Part shown: positions 6,754-16,050 of the stretch, one piece after another | Position numbering within the stretch: position 1 is the first letter of the stretch | Layout: every line of letters starts with the position of its first letter | Assembly (NCBI GenBank): GCA_009731375.1 | Contig: BJOX01000106.1 | Span: 94,118-114,667, forward strand | From: Paulinella micropora | Lineage: Eukaryota; Cercozoa; Imbricatea; Euglyphida | Length of the DNA stretch: 20,550 nucleotides | Reading direction: 5' to 3' | The notes under the pieces: model-generated | Told to the model about the DNA's origin: nothing | Database searches by the model: none | Seen by the model: the letters and a program-made list of their open reading frames with translations, nothing else | Translations under genes and position numbers: made by a program

Positions 6754-9700
6754 TCACTGCCTTCGTCGTCTGGCGCGGATTTCTTTGCCTGGTGGAGGAC
6801 CACCAACAAAAGTCAGATCGAACTTTGACTGTTCGAGAATGTCCCAGATCTTATTAGGGATTCCGCCCAACGATAATTCAAAAGGGACATCAAGCACTCC
6901 TCTTGGCAGTGTCTGAATGGTCCACGCAGTGTAATCCTTGTCTCTGGGAGTAATTGTATCATCCCATGTCTCGAGACTTTTTGCGTCTTTATATACTGGC
7001 AGATAATGTCTTGCCTTTGGATCCTCAACCGGGTCCATACTTCTCCAGAACTGGAGTATCGGTTGTACTATCTTTGCGGCTGATGATATTTTGAGTGTCC
7101 GTGTGACACGCATCTGTCGTGGGACCGCCACGACCCGCATCAAGTATAAGTCTGAGAGAGTGTCATCAGCGACATGTTGTTCCGCTGGTCTCATCAGATA
7201 GAAAACATTTTTCACCCATGCGATGGTTGCTATCGCATCGCCTTCCTTCCATCGCTCATGGACAATCTCAACGTTGCCCGCGTTTGGGTCAGTGTCCGTC
7301 CCCTCCTCCTCCTGGTGGACGTCCTTTGATCTCATCGACCTCATCGCCTTCCTCGGTTGGTCGTTGATAAGATCATTCCGCGCTCTCCTTAGCTGCGCCT
7401 CTGTGATCTTCTCCTTCTTTCCGCTATGCTCTCGCGGAGACTTGGACTGAGTCCCCACCGCGCTTATGCGGTCAGTCTTCTCCTTGCTGTCCACCTCACT
7501 CTCCTCCTTCTCAGCTATCGGTGCCCGATAAGCATCGTCTTGGTCTATGCCAGCCTCCTTGTGGATGGGCGGCACCTCTTTGAAATCATCCTTCATCCGT
7601 TTTAACGCCTCCTCAACGGATTCATCTTCCAGTAAGAAGGGATCATACTTAATCAGCCTTCTTACATTCACAATTTGCACCTTCCCTCTACCCCTGATCT
7701 TGTAATTCAGAGGTCCCGTCTGTTCCATAATCTGATAAGGTCCTTTCCAGTGAGTGAACAGCTTAGAGCTGACTCCCTTCGGGACTTGAGGATGGTACAA
7801 TAGTACAATATCCCCGACCTGGAACTTGATCTGATCCAAGTGCGCTTGTCGCACCCCTTCAGCATCAGTCTTTCGGCGCTCCGCCTCTCTATGCGCCCTG
7901 ACTATTTGTTCCGCCTCCATCTTCACTCTAAGTCTCATCCCAAACAACTCATCCGCATCCGCCCAAGTGTCTTTTGGGTGAAGGAGCGAAGTCGGGATAT
8001 CAGGCTCACGCCCATATACTAACTGATATGGCGAGATTGAGCTCTTCGAGCCTCCTAACGCCGTAGAGGGTAGACAGTTCATTGCAAACGCAAATGATGG
8101 TGCTGCCTCGACCCATGCTCTTTGATTCTCCTTCTTCGTGCAATACATCTTTAGCGAGGCTTTGAGGGGTCTGTGTACCCGCTCGATTTTCCCATTTGCT
8201 CGCGGGTTATAGGCAGTAACATATTGCCATTTCATCCCGTAATACTTAGATAGTTTGTCGATGACCTCGTTATTAAAGTCCGAGCCTCGATCAGAACATA
8301 TCTTTCTTGGTACTCCGATCTGTGAGATGATCCTATCGATCAGCGCCTCGGCCGTCGTCTTGCCGGTAACGTCTTTGACAGGGATGATCCACACATAGTT
8401 GGTGGCTCTGTCAATAGCAGTAAGGAGGTATTTGTAACCTGTCTTCGATTCTGGGAAAGGTCCCACATGATCAATGTGTATAAACTCAAACATTCCCGCA
8501 TGAAGAGGAAATTCGCCAATCAGGCCGAAATTTGCCTTCAGTGGTGTTTTGTTTATCTTGCACGGGATGCATGCATCCACCGCCTGATCTATCTCCTCCT
8601 TCATCTTCTTCCACCAGAATCGCCTCGCTACGAACATATGAGTTCGTTGTCGACCCGGATGCGCCAAAAGTGGGCAATTGTGGGCTGCGACAAATATAAA
8701 TCGTCTCAGACTCTCCGGTACCCAAAGGGTCCATTTGTCCGGCTGTGACGCATAGCGACCGTGAAGGCCCTTGTACCACAGTAGACCATCTCTCCATCCC
8801 ATCTCCTTCATCTGATCTTTGATCGCTTTCGTCATCCGTAGCTCATCCGGGTTCTGATATAACTGTATCAGTTCTTTAAACTCCGGATCTTGAGCCTGTT
8901 GTTGCCTCCATGCGGTAGGCGAGGCTATATGGATAGTACCATCTTCTAGCCGTACCCCGATTCTTTCCGGGTCATCGTCTAGGTCACTTCTCCGCTCTTG
9001 AGGAGGCTCCGCATAAACTTCCTGCGTCTCCTCTTCCTCTCTTATGTTCGCCTTCGCATTCTCATATACCTCATAGGACCACTCAGCGTCCTCCTGGGTA
9101 TGTAGCTCACAACATATCCCGTGATCCGGGCCTTGTGGACTGTACCGTAGACCTGTGCGGTCATATCGGACTCCACTCGCCATCTCCATCGCCTCAATGT
9201 GGCTGACCTCATACACCTTGTCAGTGGACAAGTCTTCCATCTCCACCGTGGACACCAACGCCGATACTTCTGAGTTAAACTCTAGCCTAGAGAGGCTATC
9301 AGCGACCACATTTCGCTTTCCCGGTAGATGGACCATTGTAAAATCGAAACAAGACAAGAACGCTTGCCACCGCGCCAGCCGTCCCGTCTGTTCATGATTC
9401 ATCAACCATAACAGGTTATGATGATCAGTTCTGACAGTAAATTGAGGTCCTCCCCACAAATACTCTCTGAGCCTCTTGAGGGCCCATACTACCGCCAACG
9501 CCTCTCTTTGCCTTGTGCAATAGTTTCTCTCCGCCGCACACAACTTCCTACTAATAAACATGATTGGGCGTAATTTCTTCTCCTCATCCTCTTGTTGTAA
9601 TACAGCCCCAATCGCAAACTTAGATGCGTCTGTATCGACTACGAATTGTTTCGTAAAGTCGGGCATCGTTAACACCAGTCCTCCGTCTTTCGGGTCTTTG

Positions 9701-12567
9701 TAAATGAGATCTTTGAGCGCATGAAACGCTTGCAAAGCCTCTTCGTCCCACTTCTCAAAGTCTCCAAAATCTATCATTTTCTCCACTTTAGCCCGTGTTG
9801 CACCCCAATCGGGTATAAAGTGGCTATAGTATTGCGCCATCGCAAGGAATGAGTGCAATTCAGTGCGGTTTCTCGGTATCGGTCGATTCATAATCTCCTC
9901 CCTCTTCTTTTTGGATATCGAGACTCGATTATGGGAGATCTCGTACCCTAAGTATGTCACACTCGTCTTGGCAAGTTGACACTTCTTTAGATTGCACTTC
10001 AGGCCAAAAGCTCCGATGCGCCTGAATATATCGGACAAATGATCGATATGCTCCTCCATTGTGTTAGAGTATACGATAATGTCATCGATATAGCAAAATG
10101 CATATTCTCCCGCCTTCTGTCCCCGCCTTCTCATAAAGCCACCGTCAGACAAATCATCGTACTGACTGCTCAACATCTTCTGCATCGCCTTCTGGAAAAG
10201 TCCTGGGGCTTGCTTGAGGCCCATCGGAAGCACTTTCCATTGGTATATTTCCATACCCACCACAAACGCCGTCAGCCATCTGGACTTTTCCTCCAGTGGT
10301 ATCTGCCAGAAGCCATTCTTAAGGTCAATGACCGAATAGAATTTTGCATTCCGCAGTACTCTCCTTCCTTCTTCTAATGTCGGGAGAGGATTTCTCTCTT
10401 CCTCCAGCACCTTGTTAACACGAGCATAGTTAACTGTCAGGCGCCATTCTCCTCCTGGCTTCGGCACTATTCTCGGTTGTGAGACTATTGAGGATGTTGA
10501 TCTCTCAATAAAGTCCTCATTGAGCAGCTGTCTTGCTAGCTCCTCCGCTATCTTCGCCTCATGTATACTCAAATTCGCCCTTCGTGGTGCCGGTGACGGC
10601 TCCGCACCCGGTATTTTGTAAATAACCGCAGTGAAATCTTCAGGCTTGACACCACCTGCATGTGGAGGGTCAAAAATTTCCTTGTTCGCCTCTAATTTGG
10701 CTTTTAAAAGCTCCTTCTCCTTCTCCGTGCCTACTCCTTCTTCCAATATTTTCCGCGCCGCCTCTTGAAAATCTTCATCAGACATCTGCTTATGCTGCTT
10801 GAGGGGTTCTCTGTCCTCCTCCAAGCCTAAGTCCTCTTCCGAGACATCATCTAGGCCCGTCTTTTCATACGTGACCGTGTCCGGCTCATCATCTTTACCG
10901 AGCTCCACCAGCATGTCAATGAGTCTCGCGTATTGCAAAGGAGCTTTACGGGTGTAAAAACCATCAAAGCATGTGAATGCTTGCGGTATCAATTTCAACT
11001 TGTCGAGGTCTCTGAGCTTCCGCTTGTATGCACTGCTCTGCTCACGAGTTCCCATACGACAAGCCACCACTAGCTGTTGCTTGCGAGAGGGTACCGGTAT
11101 AGGATGATCAATAAGCCGGTCCCTTATTTCCTGCGCCCATATCGCCTTCTCATTATATGGCAGGATAATAGTATACGGCTTATTATTTTCGAATAAAGTC
11201 CGTAAGCATTTCTTCACTTCAGACAGTGAACGCGGCCACGTGGGCTCGTCACCCCAGAAATCAGTAATAAAACTTTTAATAGTTTCTGGTGGAGTATCCG
11301 GGATTCGCCCCGTTCTCCTTGGTACAAACGCCTCCCTTTTTTCTTCTCCTACTTTCGCATGGAAACAGTATCCGTTAGTAATATGGACATCTGTTCCTAC
11401 TCCTTCCGCGAATCTCGCCAACGACGGGCTTCTTTGTGCGACACATATAATCTCCTCCTTTCGCTTCTCGATTAAGTCATCAATAGACTTTTTGTCCCAA
11501 TGGCATGTCGGAACTGTGACAGTGCACACTTGGGATTCCCAATTGTCGGTCCAGGACAGTTCATCCGGTCTTACGACATGGGGGTGAACGTACACCTCAA
11601 GTGCCTCATGTGCGATGGCCATCTTTTTGTGATCCGTCGCTAGACTCAGCTCATAAGCCTCATAAGAGTCAGTAGCGTTGAAGGGATCAATATCGTTCTC
11701 TTCTCCTCTTTTTACTCCATATATCACTCGCCGTGCGGCGCAATCAATCACAGCCCCCATCGTAGCCAATTGGTCATACGATAGTAATATTGACCCGTGG
11801 TAACCGGGGACGACATAGAGGTCCATACGGTATACTCGTGCGGATTTCAATTTAAAGGTCAGTGTGATGATTCCCGTGATATCCGTCCGGCTGCTCACTC
11901 CTTTGAGAGTGCCCGTTGACTTTTTCATATTTCCGTCCACCCAGTCCCGGTATCGATTAAAAAACTTCCTGCCGACAATATTAATATTCGCCATCGTATC
12001 ATTACCAACTTTTAATATTGTCTTCAATGTTTCACAATAAAGTTCCGTATAACACAGAGCATCGGGCCTGTGTATATTGGCTGCGAGAACAAGAACTTTA
12101 CGTTCCAAATTTTGGAGTCTTGTCTCTAAGTTTTTCAACTCCTCCTTCTTCTCCTCCTGCTTCACCTCATTAACATTTTTATTATTCTGCGGTACTGGTG
12201 CGTTTACTATTTGAGCGACATTGTCTTGTGGTACTTGAGTACACACATTGTCTTTTTGCTCGCCACCCGCCGCGACCGTAGACATTGAGTCTGTTCGTGG
12301 TTGTTTGCTTGGCCGAGGCGATACGTCTGCCATTGGCCTCCTCGCCTCCATCGCAAGTCTCGCCTTCCTATTTGCATCAGTTATCATTGGTAACCGTGCT
12401 GTATGAACGGGTATGAGACTACCTTGGGGCTGCAGTCTCTGTGTACCCACATCTTTGTTTTCACATAGAGGAAGCGTTGGCCCAGTCTGCACAACAGCAT
12501 TAGAAAGCACTGTGACTTTAGGGTTAAACTTCACAGTCTTCTCCTTCCTCTCTTCTTCCCCCTCCAG
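6754..12567 (-). CDS. pol: Pol polyprotein: protease-like, reverse transcriptase, RNase H, integrase
   Basis: 1,937 sense codons in gag's frame after its UGA, ending in TGA at 6754-6756. There is no ATG at the head (the nearest start-like codon is GTG at 12534). Numbered from that GTG: linker with a coiled-coil-like E/K-rich stretch (about 115-150); retropepsin-like region with D179-T-M-A and an ILLS motif at 249-252; RT with SVIDL (D737) and YIDD (815-818); RNase H with DTDAS (D967, D969), TDHHNLLWL and VADSLSRL; integrase with an HHCC finger (H1285, H1292, then C-x2-C near 1322) and D1355, D1415, E1451 (D-x35-E); GPY module near 1599; then about 300 residues of unrecognised C-terminal extension. 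It makes and integrates the cDNA. Oddities: Met where the protease has Gly, and an extra segment of about 17 residues just before YIDD. Confidence 0.95.
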   Translation of the reverse strand: MEGEEERKEKTVKFNPKVTVLSNAVVQTGPTLPLCENKDVGTQRLQPQGSLIPVHTARLPMITDANRKARLAMEARRPMADVSPRPSKQPRTDSMSTVAAGGEQKDNVCTQVPQDNVAQIVNAPVPQNNKNVNEVKQEEKKEELKNLETRLQNLERKVLVLAANIHRPDALCYTELYCETLKTILKVGNDTMANINIVGRKFFNRYRDWVDGNMKKSTGTLKGVSSRTDITGIITLTFKLKSARVYRMDLYVVPGYHGSILLSYDQLATMGAVIDCAARRVIYGVKRGEENDIDPFNATDSYEAYELSLATDHKKMAIAHEALEVYVHPHVVRPDELSWTDNWESQVCTVTVPTCHWDKKSIDDLIEKRKEEIICVAQRSPSLARFAEGVGTDVHITNGYCFHAKVGEEKREAFVPRRTGRIPDTPPETIKSFITDFWGDEPTWPRSLSEVKKCLRTLFENNKPYTIILPYNEKAIWAQEIRDRLIDHPIPVPSRKQQLVVACRMGTREQSSAYKRKLRDLDKLKLIPQAFTCFDGFYTRKAPLQYARLIDMLVELGKDDEPDTVTYEKTGLDDVSEEDLGLEEDREPLKQHKQMSDEDFQEAARKILEEGVGTEKEKELLKAKLEANKEIFDPPHAGGVKPEDFTAVIYKIPGAEPSPAPRRANLSIHEAKIAEELARQLLNEDFIERSTSSIVSQPRIVPKPGGEWRLTVNYARVNKVLEEERNPLPTLEEGRRVLRNAKFYSVIDLKNGFWQIPLEEKSRWLTAFVVGMEIYQWKVLPMGLKQAPGLFQKAMQKMLSSQYDDLSDGGFMRRRGQKAGEYAFCYIDDIIVYSNTMEEHIDHLSDIFRRIGAFGLKCNLKKCQLAKTSVTYLGYEISHNRVSISKKKREEIMNRPIPRNRTELHSFLAMAQYYSHFIPDWGATRAKVEKMIDFGDFEKWDEEALQAFHALKDLIYKDPKDGGLVLTMPDFTKQFVVDTDASKFAIGAVLQQEDEEKKLRPIMFISRKLCAAERNYCTRQREALAVVWALKRLREYLWGGPQFTVRTDHHNLLWLMNHEQTGRLARWQAFLSCFDFTMVHLPGKRNVVADSLSRLEFNSEVSALVSTVEMEDLSTDKVYEVSHIEAMEMASGVRYDRTGLRYSPQGPDHGICCELHTQEDAEWSYEVYENAKANIREEEETQEVYAEPPQERRSDLDDDPERIGVRLEDGTIHIASPTAWRQQQAQDPEFKELIQLYQNPDELRMTKAIKDQMKEMGWRDGLLWYKGLHGRYASQPDKWTLWVPESLRRFIFVAAHNCPLLAHPGRQRTHMFVARRFWWKKMKEEIDQAVDACIPCKINKTPLKANFGLIGEFPLHAGMFEFIHIDHVGPFPESKTGYKYLLTAIDRATNYVWIIPVKDVTGKTTAEALIDRIISQIGVPRKICSDRGSDFNNEVIDKLSKYYGMKWQYVTAYNPRANGKIERVHRPLKASLKMYCTKKENQRAWVEAAPSFAFAMNCLPSTALGGSKSSISPYQLVYGREPDIPTSLLHPKDTWADADELFGMRLRVKMEAEQIVRAHREAERRKTDAEGVRQAHLDQIKFQVGDIVLLYHPQVPKGVSSKLFTHWKGPYQIMEQTGPLNYKIRGRGKVQIVNVRRLIKYDPFLLEDESVEEALKRMKDDFKEVPPIHKEAGIDQDDAYRAPIAEKEESEVDSKEKTDRISAVGTQSKSPREHSGKKEKITEAQLRRARNDLINDQPRKAMRSMRSKDVHQEEEGTDTDPNAGNVEIVHERWKEGDAIATIAWVKNVFYLMRPAEQHVADDTLSDLYLMRVVAVPRQMRVTRTLKISSAAKIVQPILQFWRSMDPVEDPKARHYLPVYKDAKSLETWDDTITPRDKDYTAWTIQTLPRGVLDVPFELSLGGIPNKIWDILEQSKFDLTFVGGPPPGKEIRARRRRQ
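12509..12537 (-). promoter_or_regulatory. Candidate recoding stem-loop downstream of gag UGA
   Basis: In sense RNA, ACUGUGA (12537-12531) pairs with UCACAGU (12515-12509). An inner UUUA/UAAA stem caps it with an ACCC tetraloop, across an AG/G bulge. It begins 30 nt after the UGA, following a purine-rich spacer. Downstream structures stimulate stop readthrough in some retroviruses, though usually closer to the stop. Confidence 0.4.
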
Positions 12568-12570
12568 TCA
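12568..12570 (-). promoter_or_regulatory. In-frame UGA between gag and pol (putative readthrough stop)
   Basis: Sense context GTG GAA TGA CTG GAG GGG. Gag and pol share a frame, with no other stop in the ten codons to 12538. UGA followed by CU is a known leaky context. UGA also terminates pol, so general reassignment of UGA is unlikely. Confidence 0.75.
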
Positions 12571-15264
12571 TTCCACCACCTCGAAACGATTACCTTGAGT
12601 AGTGTCCGGGTAGGATGACGTATCGGTCTCCGAGGCAGTGTTGTAGGCCTGAGCTCGACCGAAATTTGGGTTGGAGCTTGCCCACGAGCCTCCTCCTCCT
12701 CTGGGTGGGGGGGCTGGAGCTCGAACAGCTCTCCCTCCATAAGGGGTATATCCCCGACCTCCTCCTCTTCCTCTCTGAGGGGTTCCCTGCCACCTCGAGG
12801 CTCCTCTCCATGTTCCTCGTCCTCGTCCTCCTCCTCCTCCTCCTCCTCCTCCTCCTGCTCCTGCTCCTCCTTCTCGTCCTCTTTGAGAGGCCTTTAAGTT
12901 CTTTTGTCTCTCCCTTTCCTCCTTCTTCTCCTTCATCCTCTTCATGTAGGTAATGATTGCCTCTCGTAACTCCTCATCATCACACATATTGGCATACCAA
13001 CCTTCGTTCACAGCGGCAATCTGAAGCATATTGAAAAGGCCCGGTTCCTTGCCTTCCGTCCTGCTCAGAAAATTTGCCCTTGCTGTTGGGTTCTGCCTAT
13101 CATGATTGAAAGAGCAGTCTCTGTTCTCCATCTGTGCCTTACACTGCAAGCCCGCGAACCACCTCCAACATGCGGTCTTCAGGTCTGGCTCTCTCTGTCT
13201 CTTCCAACCGGCAACTCTGTTTGTGTACGTGGCTTGTGCGCCAACAGGTACACCGCCTGCCTGTGCCGTATGTGCCTCCGTGAGCGAGTCCATGTTTGAG
13301 CATGCACTCATCACTTCTTGAAACAGTGCTGACGGAGCAACGCTTTGAACCGTATTTTCGAACACGTGTGTCTCGAGGAAGTTCTTGGACTTCACTGAGC
13401 TAAACGTCGAGCATTGTTGTATGAGCTGAGTAAGCTTACTCGGGTTAACTGTGTGTAACGCCGAAAAGAAATAGAGGATGATCGACTTGCGGCCATAGAA
13501 TAGCCCATAGGAGGAAACTACCTCCGTAAGGGTCGCCGCCAAGCCAACAGCACTCCTCAAACTCATCGCCACTGTCTCAAAGATTTCAAATCCTATGAGA
13601 GTACCAGTGCAGAGATGCTGGTATCCATGAGATTGAAAATATGAAATGAGTGTGGCCACCGCCAGTTCACACTGAGCGTCTAGGCCTGTTGCATTGTTTC
13701 TCTTAATCTCCTCCTTCTTTCTCAAAAACTTGTACTGTGTCAGATCAAATCCCTCCGAGACTAGAGATTGGTCAAAAACAGTAACAAGGGCCTCGTATTC
13801 CTGCGTTTCGTCGCAAGGAAAAGCCTTCATGCAGGCATTGATCTCTTTGAGCTTGCTCAAAAGCGAAGCATCAGAGTCTTTGTCTGAGCTCGTCTTGGCA
13901 TATAGCATGAGACTTGCCACTCCTCCTTTCTTCCCCTTGAAGGCATTTATGATGTTCTGTCTGTCCTTCTTCTCCGTGTTTGTGACCACCACCGTAGTTG
14001 AGCCCGAGGGTGCAGGGGCTGGTGGGGCAGGAGCTGGTGGGGTCAAATATGTCGGAGGGTGTGTCTTTGCACCACTCACTTTTGCTTTCATTCTTTCCAG
14101 TCTCATCGTCTTCTCGAACTCCTCATTCTCTTTCGCCTTCTTCTTCTCAGATATCACCAGCTTTTGAGCATGAGTGATAAAGGCCACCAATTCAGAAGCA
14201 GATCTGAGAAAATTATATTTCTCCACATATTGGTCAACACCTGCTTTGTTGGCGACCGGTGGTGCGTTACTAAGTGATTTAAGGACAGAGTGATCCTTGG
14301 TAGGAATCCATCTCTTCCATGCCTCCTTGTGCAGTAACGCACCCATCAACAGTCTGATCTTGGTCAGAACTCTGTCGGTCTTCTCTAACTCATCAATCAC
14401 AGGATGAGTTTCTCCTGCTGCCTTAATGCTTTTTTCCATCTCTGCCTTCCCCTCCTCCAAGGCCTTTATTTCCATTGTAAAAAAATGAAATATGCCACTC
14501 GAGTTTTTCGAACCCAGATTGGTCTTCATTTTTGTTACATCGACTGCCTCCTGACCAGTCGCGAGGAATCTGGCCGTTGCTCTTGGGTTTGTGTACTGGA
14601 GGTAACCCTCACATCGTGGGCCGTATGTACGTTCCCAAATCAGGGTTTGAGTGTACACCCCAAAGATAGCATCGAGTAATTCAAGGTGGGTGTGTGTGTC
14701 CCCAAACTTGATATGCTGTATCTTCTTTCTCTCTTCTGGATCAGAGACCAGTTTGCCGAGGAGCTGTGCTGTGTTTGATAATAGGATATAGACATCCTTT
14801 TTAGCACGACTTTTCTCTCTTCTTTGATCCTGAGGGATCCACACATAGGTGTCCTTCTCTACCCCCATCTTGTTATCAAACTCTTCTTTAGTGAGGTCAT
14901 AGTGGTCTTGCACCCACTGTTGTTCCTCCACTGTGATCTCCTCTCCATCACTATGAATCAAGTCGATCATTTTTCGTCCTCCTCCTCCCGTGTAGGCAGG
15001 TGGTAAGGGATTACCATATGCTCCTCCTCCTCCCGTCTCTTCTTGTTCAAATCCTCCTTCATCTTCGTCTCCTCCATATCTTCCTTCATCATCCCAGCCC
15101 TCTTCTACTCCTCCTCCTACTCCTTCATCTCCTCCTCCTCCTTCATTCAATCCTCCTCCTCCTCCTTCATTCAATCCTCTTCCTCCTCCTCCTCCTGCTT
15201 CTTCTTCTTCTCTTCTTTGATCTGCCTCCGAGAATTCACTCACTTCGGCGGTCTCTGTCGACAT
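12568..15264 (-). CDS. gag: Gag-like structural protein with CCCH zinc finger
   Basis: 898 codons from ATG 15262-15264 (A at -3; first AUG after the LTR), ending in TGA. Regions in order: acidic, Gly-rich low-complexity N-terminus (1-100); a conserved block with DTYVWIPQDQRR and DVYILLS, also present in copy B; a Lys/Glu-rich helical segment; a Pro/Ala hinge (about 400-420) followed by STTVVVTNTEKKDRQNIINAF-type sequence shared with copy B; a helical region (about 440-690) that may be the capsid; a zinc finger C699-x8-C708-x8-C717-x3-H721; and an RGG/Gly-rich tail (about 797-862). Most Ty3/gypsy Gags carry a CCHC knuckle (C-x2-C-x4-H-x4-C) instead. Expected role: assemble particles around element RNA. 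The Gag call rests on position, nucleic-acid-binding features and the LTR context rather than on a recognised capsid fold. Confidence 0.88.
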   Translation of the reverse strand: MSTETAEVSEFSEADQRREEEEAGGGGGRGLNEGGGGGLNEGGGGDEGVGGGVEEGWDDEGRYGGDEDEGGFEQEETGGGGAYGNPLPPAYTGGGGRKMIDLIHSDGEEITVEEQQWVQDHYDLTKEEFDNKMGVEKDTYVWIPQDQRREKSRAKKDVYILLSNTAQLLGKLVSDPEERKKIQHIKFGDTHTHLELLDAIFGVYTQTLIWERTYGPRCEGYLQYTNPRATARFLATGQEAVDVTKMKTNLGSKNSSGIFHFFTMEIKALEEGKAEMEKSIKAAGETHPVIDELEKTDRVLTKIRLLMGALLHKEAWKRWIPTKDHSVLKSLSNAPPVANKAGVDQYVEKYNFLRSASELVAFITHAQKLVISEKKKAKENEEFEKTMRLERMKAKVSGAKTHPPTYLTPPAPAPPAPAPSGSTTVVVTNTEKKDRQNIINAFKGKKGGVASLMLYAKTSSDKDSDASLLSKLKEINACMKAFPCDETQEYEALVTVFDQSLVSEGFDLTQYKFLRKKEEIKRNNATGLDAQCELAVATLISYFQSHGYQHLCTGTLIGFEIFETVAMSLRSAVGLAATLTEVVSSYGLFYGRKSIILYFFSALHTVNPSKLTQLIQQCSTFSSVKSKNFLETHVFENTVQSVAPSALFQEVMSACSNMDSLTEAHTAQAGGVPVGAQATYTNRVAGWKRQREPDLKTACWRWFAGLQCKAQMENRDCSFNHDRQNPTARANFLSRTEGKEPGLFNMLQIAAVNEGWYANMCDDEELREAIITYMKRMKEKKEERERQKNLKASQRGREGGAGAGGGGGGGGGGRGRGTWRGASRWQGTPQRGRGGGRGYTPYGGRAVRAPAPPPRGGGGSWASSNPNFGRAQAYNTASETDTSSYPDTTQGNRFEVVE

Positions 15265-16050
15265 GATGTCGTAGTAGTGATCAACAGGAGGACAGTGTCA
15301 GCTCCTATGTTTGGTTTTTGTTCGTTTGTGTTCTGTTCCTCCTTCAGTCGATTGACTAGTGAAGAGAGAAACTAATAGAGAGGGTAGGATAAGATTCCCT
15401 GTCCTCTATGAAACACTGTTTGTATGTTTGTTTTTGTTTGAGAAAAATAGTCTTTGAGACTTTCTCCGATTTCTTGTTCTCCTTACTCAGATTACTTTCT
15501 CCTCCTTCTTTTCTATATTGTATCTAGTATGAGGCACTTGGACCTACACACAGATAGTAATAGAGAAGCTAGAAAAGCTCTCCTTGAGAAGTCGACAGTC
15601 GGTCGGATAGGTTCTCAGACCTACCTTTAGAAAACGATCAGAGATTTGCAAAAATACTCTGACGTATGTGTGAGATAATGCAGATAAATGCACAAACTAG
15701 AAGGGTAGAGTGTTGTGCTCCTGTCCCTATGCTTGTTTGTGTTTTGTGTGTGTTCCTTCACTCTTCTGTCCACCTCCTTCTTCTTGGTCTCTGTGTGAGA
15801 ACAGCAAGAACGACAGAGAGTTTGTATCTGATGTCTCCTTGTGAGCACACAGATACTGATTGGGCTAGAGGGTACGAGACACCTGCTTGAGACCAATCAA
15901 ATTATTTGTTTTGTGAAAGAGTTATGAGGGAGCTGTGTTGGAGTATTTGTTTTCGTCTGACGTCCCCGTGTGAGACAGGTCAGTGAAAATTCACTCTGTT
16001 GCCTGTGTGGCAAAGCAGAAAGAAATCACCCTAGTGATGTGGACTCCAAA
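15265..16050 (-). other. 5' leader of element A, AUG-free
   Basis: 786 nt between the LTR and the gag start. The sense strand contains no AUG, whereas the opposite strand contains about a dozen ATGs. It is pyrimidine-rich in places and alignable to B's leader throughout. No ORF is supported; apparent frames here start with TTG or CTG. Confidence 0.85.
16031..16048 (-). promoter_or_regulatory. Primer-binding-site candidate
   Basis: Sense TGGAGTCCACATCACTAG begins 2 nt after the LTR terminus TACA. It starts with TGG, complementary to a tRNA CCA end, and is identical in copy B (5559-5576) although flanking leader sequence has diverged. I could not match it to a particular tRNA. Confidence 0.55.

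Noticed and set aside
12531-12740. Overlapping minus-strand ORF at the gag-pol junction in another frame
   Set aside because: It is an out-of-frame shadow of the Gly/Arg-rich gag tail. Gag and pol are already in one frame, so no frameshift product is needed.
15627-15896. Apparent 89-codon leader ORF, with a shorter counterpart in B at 5238-5423
   Set aside because: The frame in A begins with TTG, not ATG. The leader lacks any sense AUG, and the similarity between copies is explained by nucleotide homology. An upstream ORF is therefore not supported.
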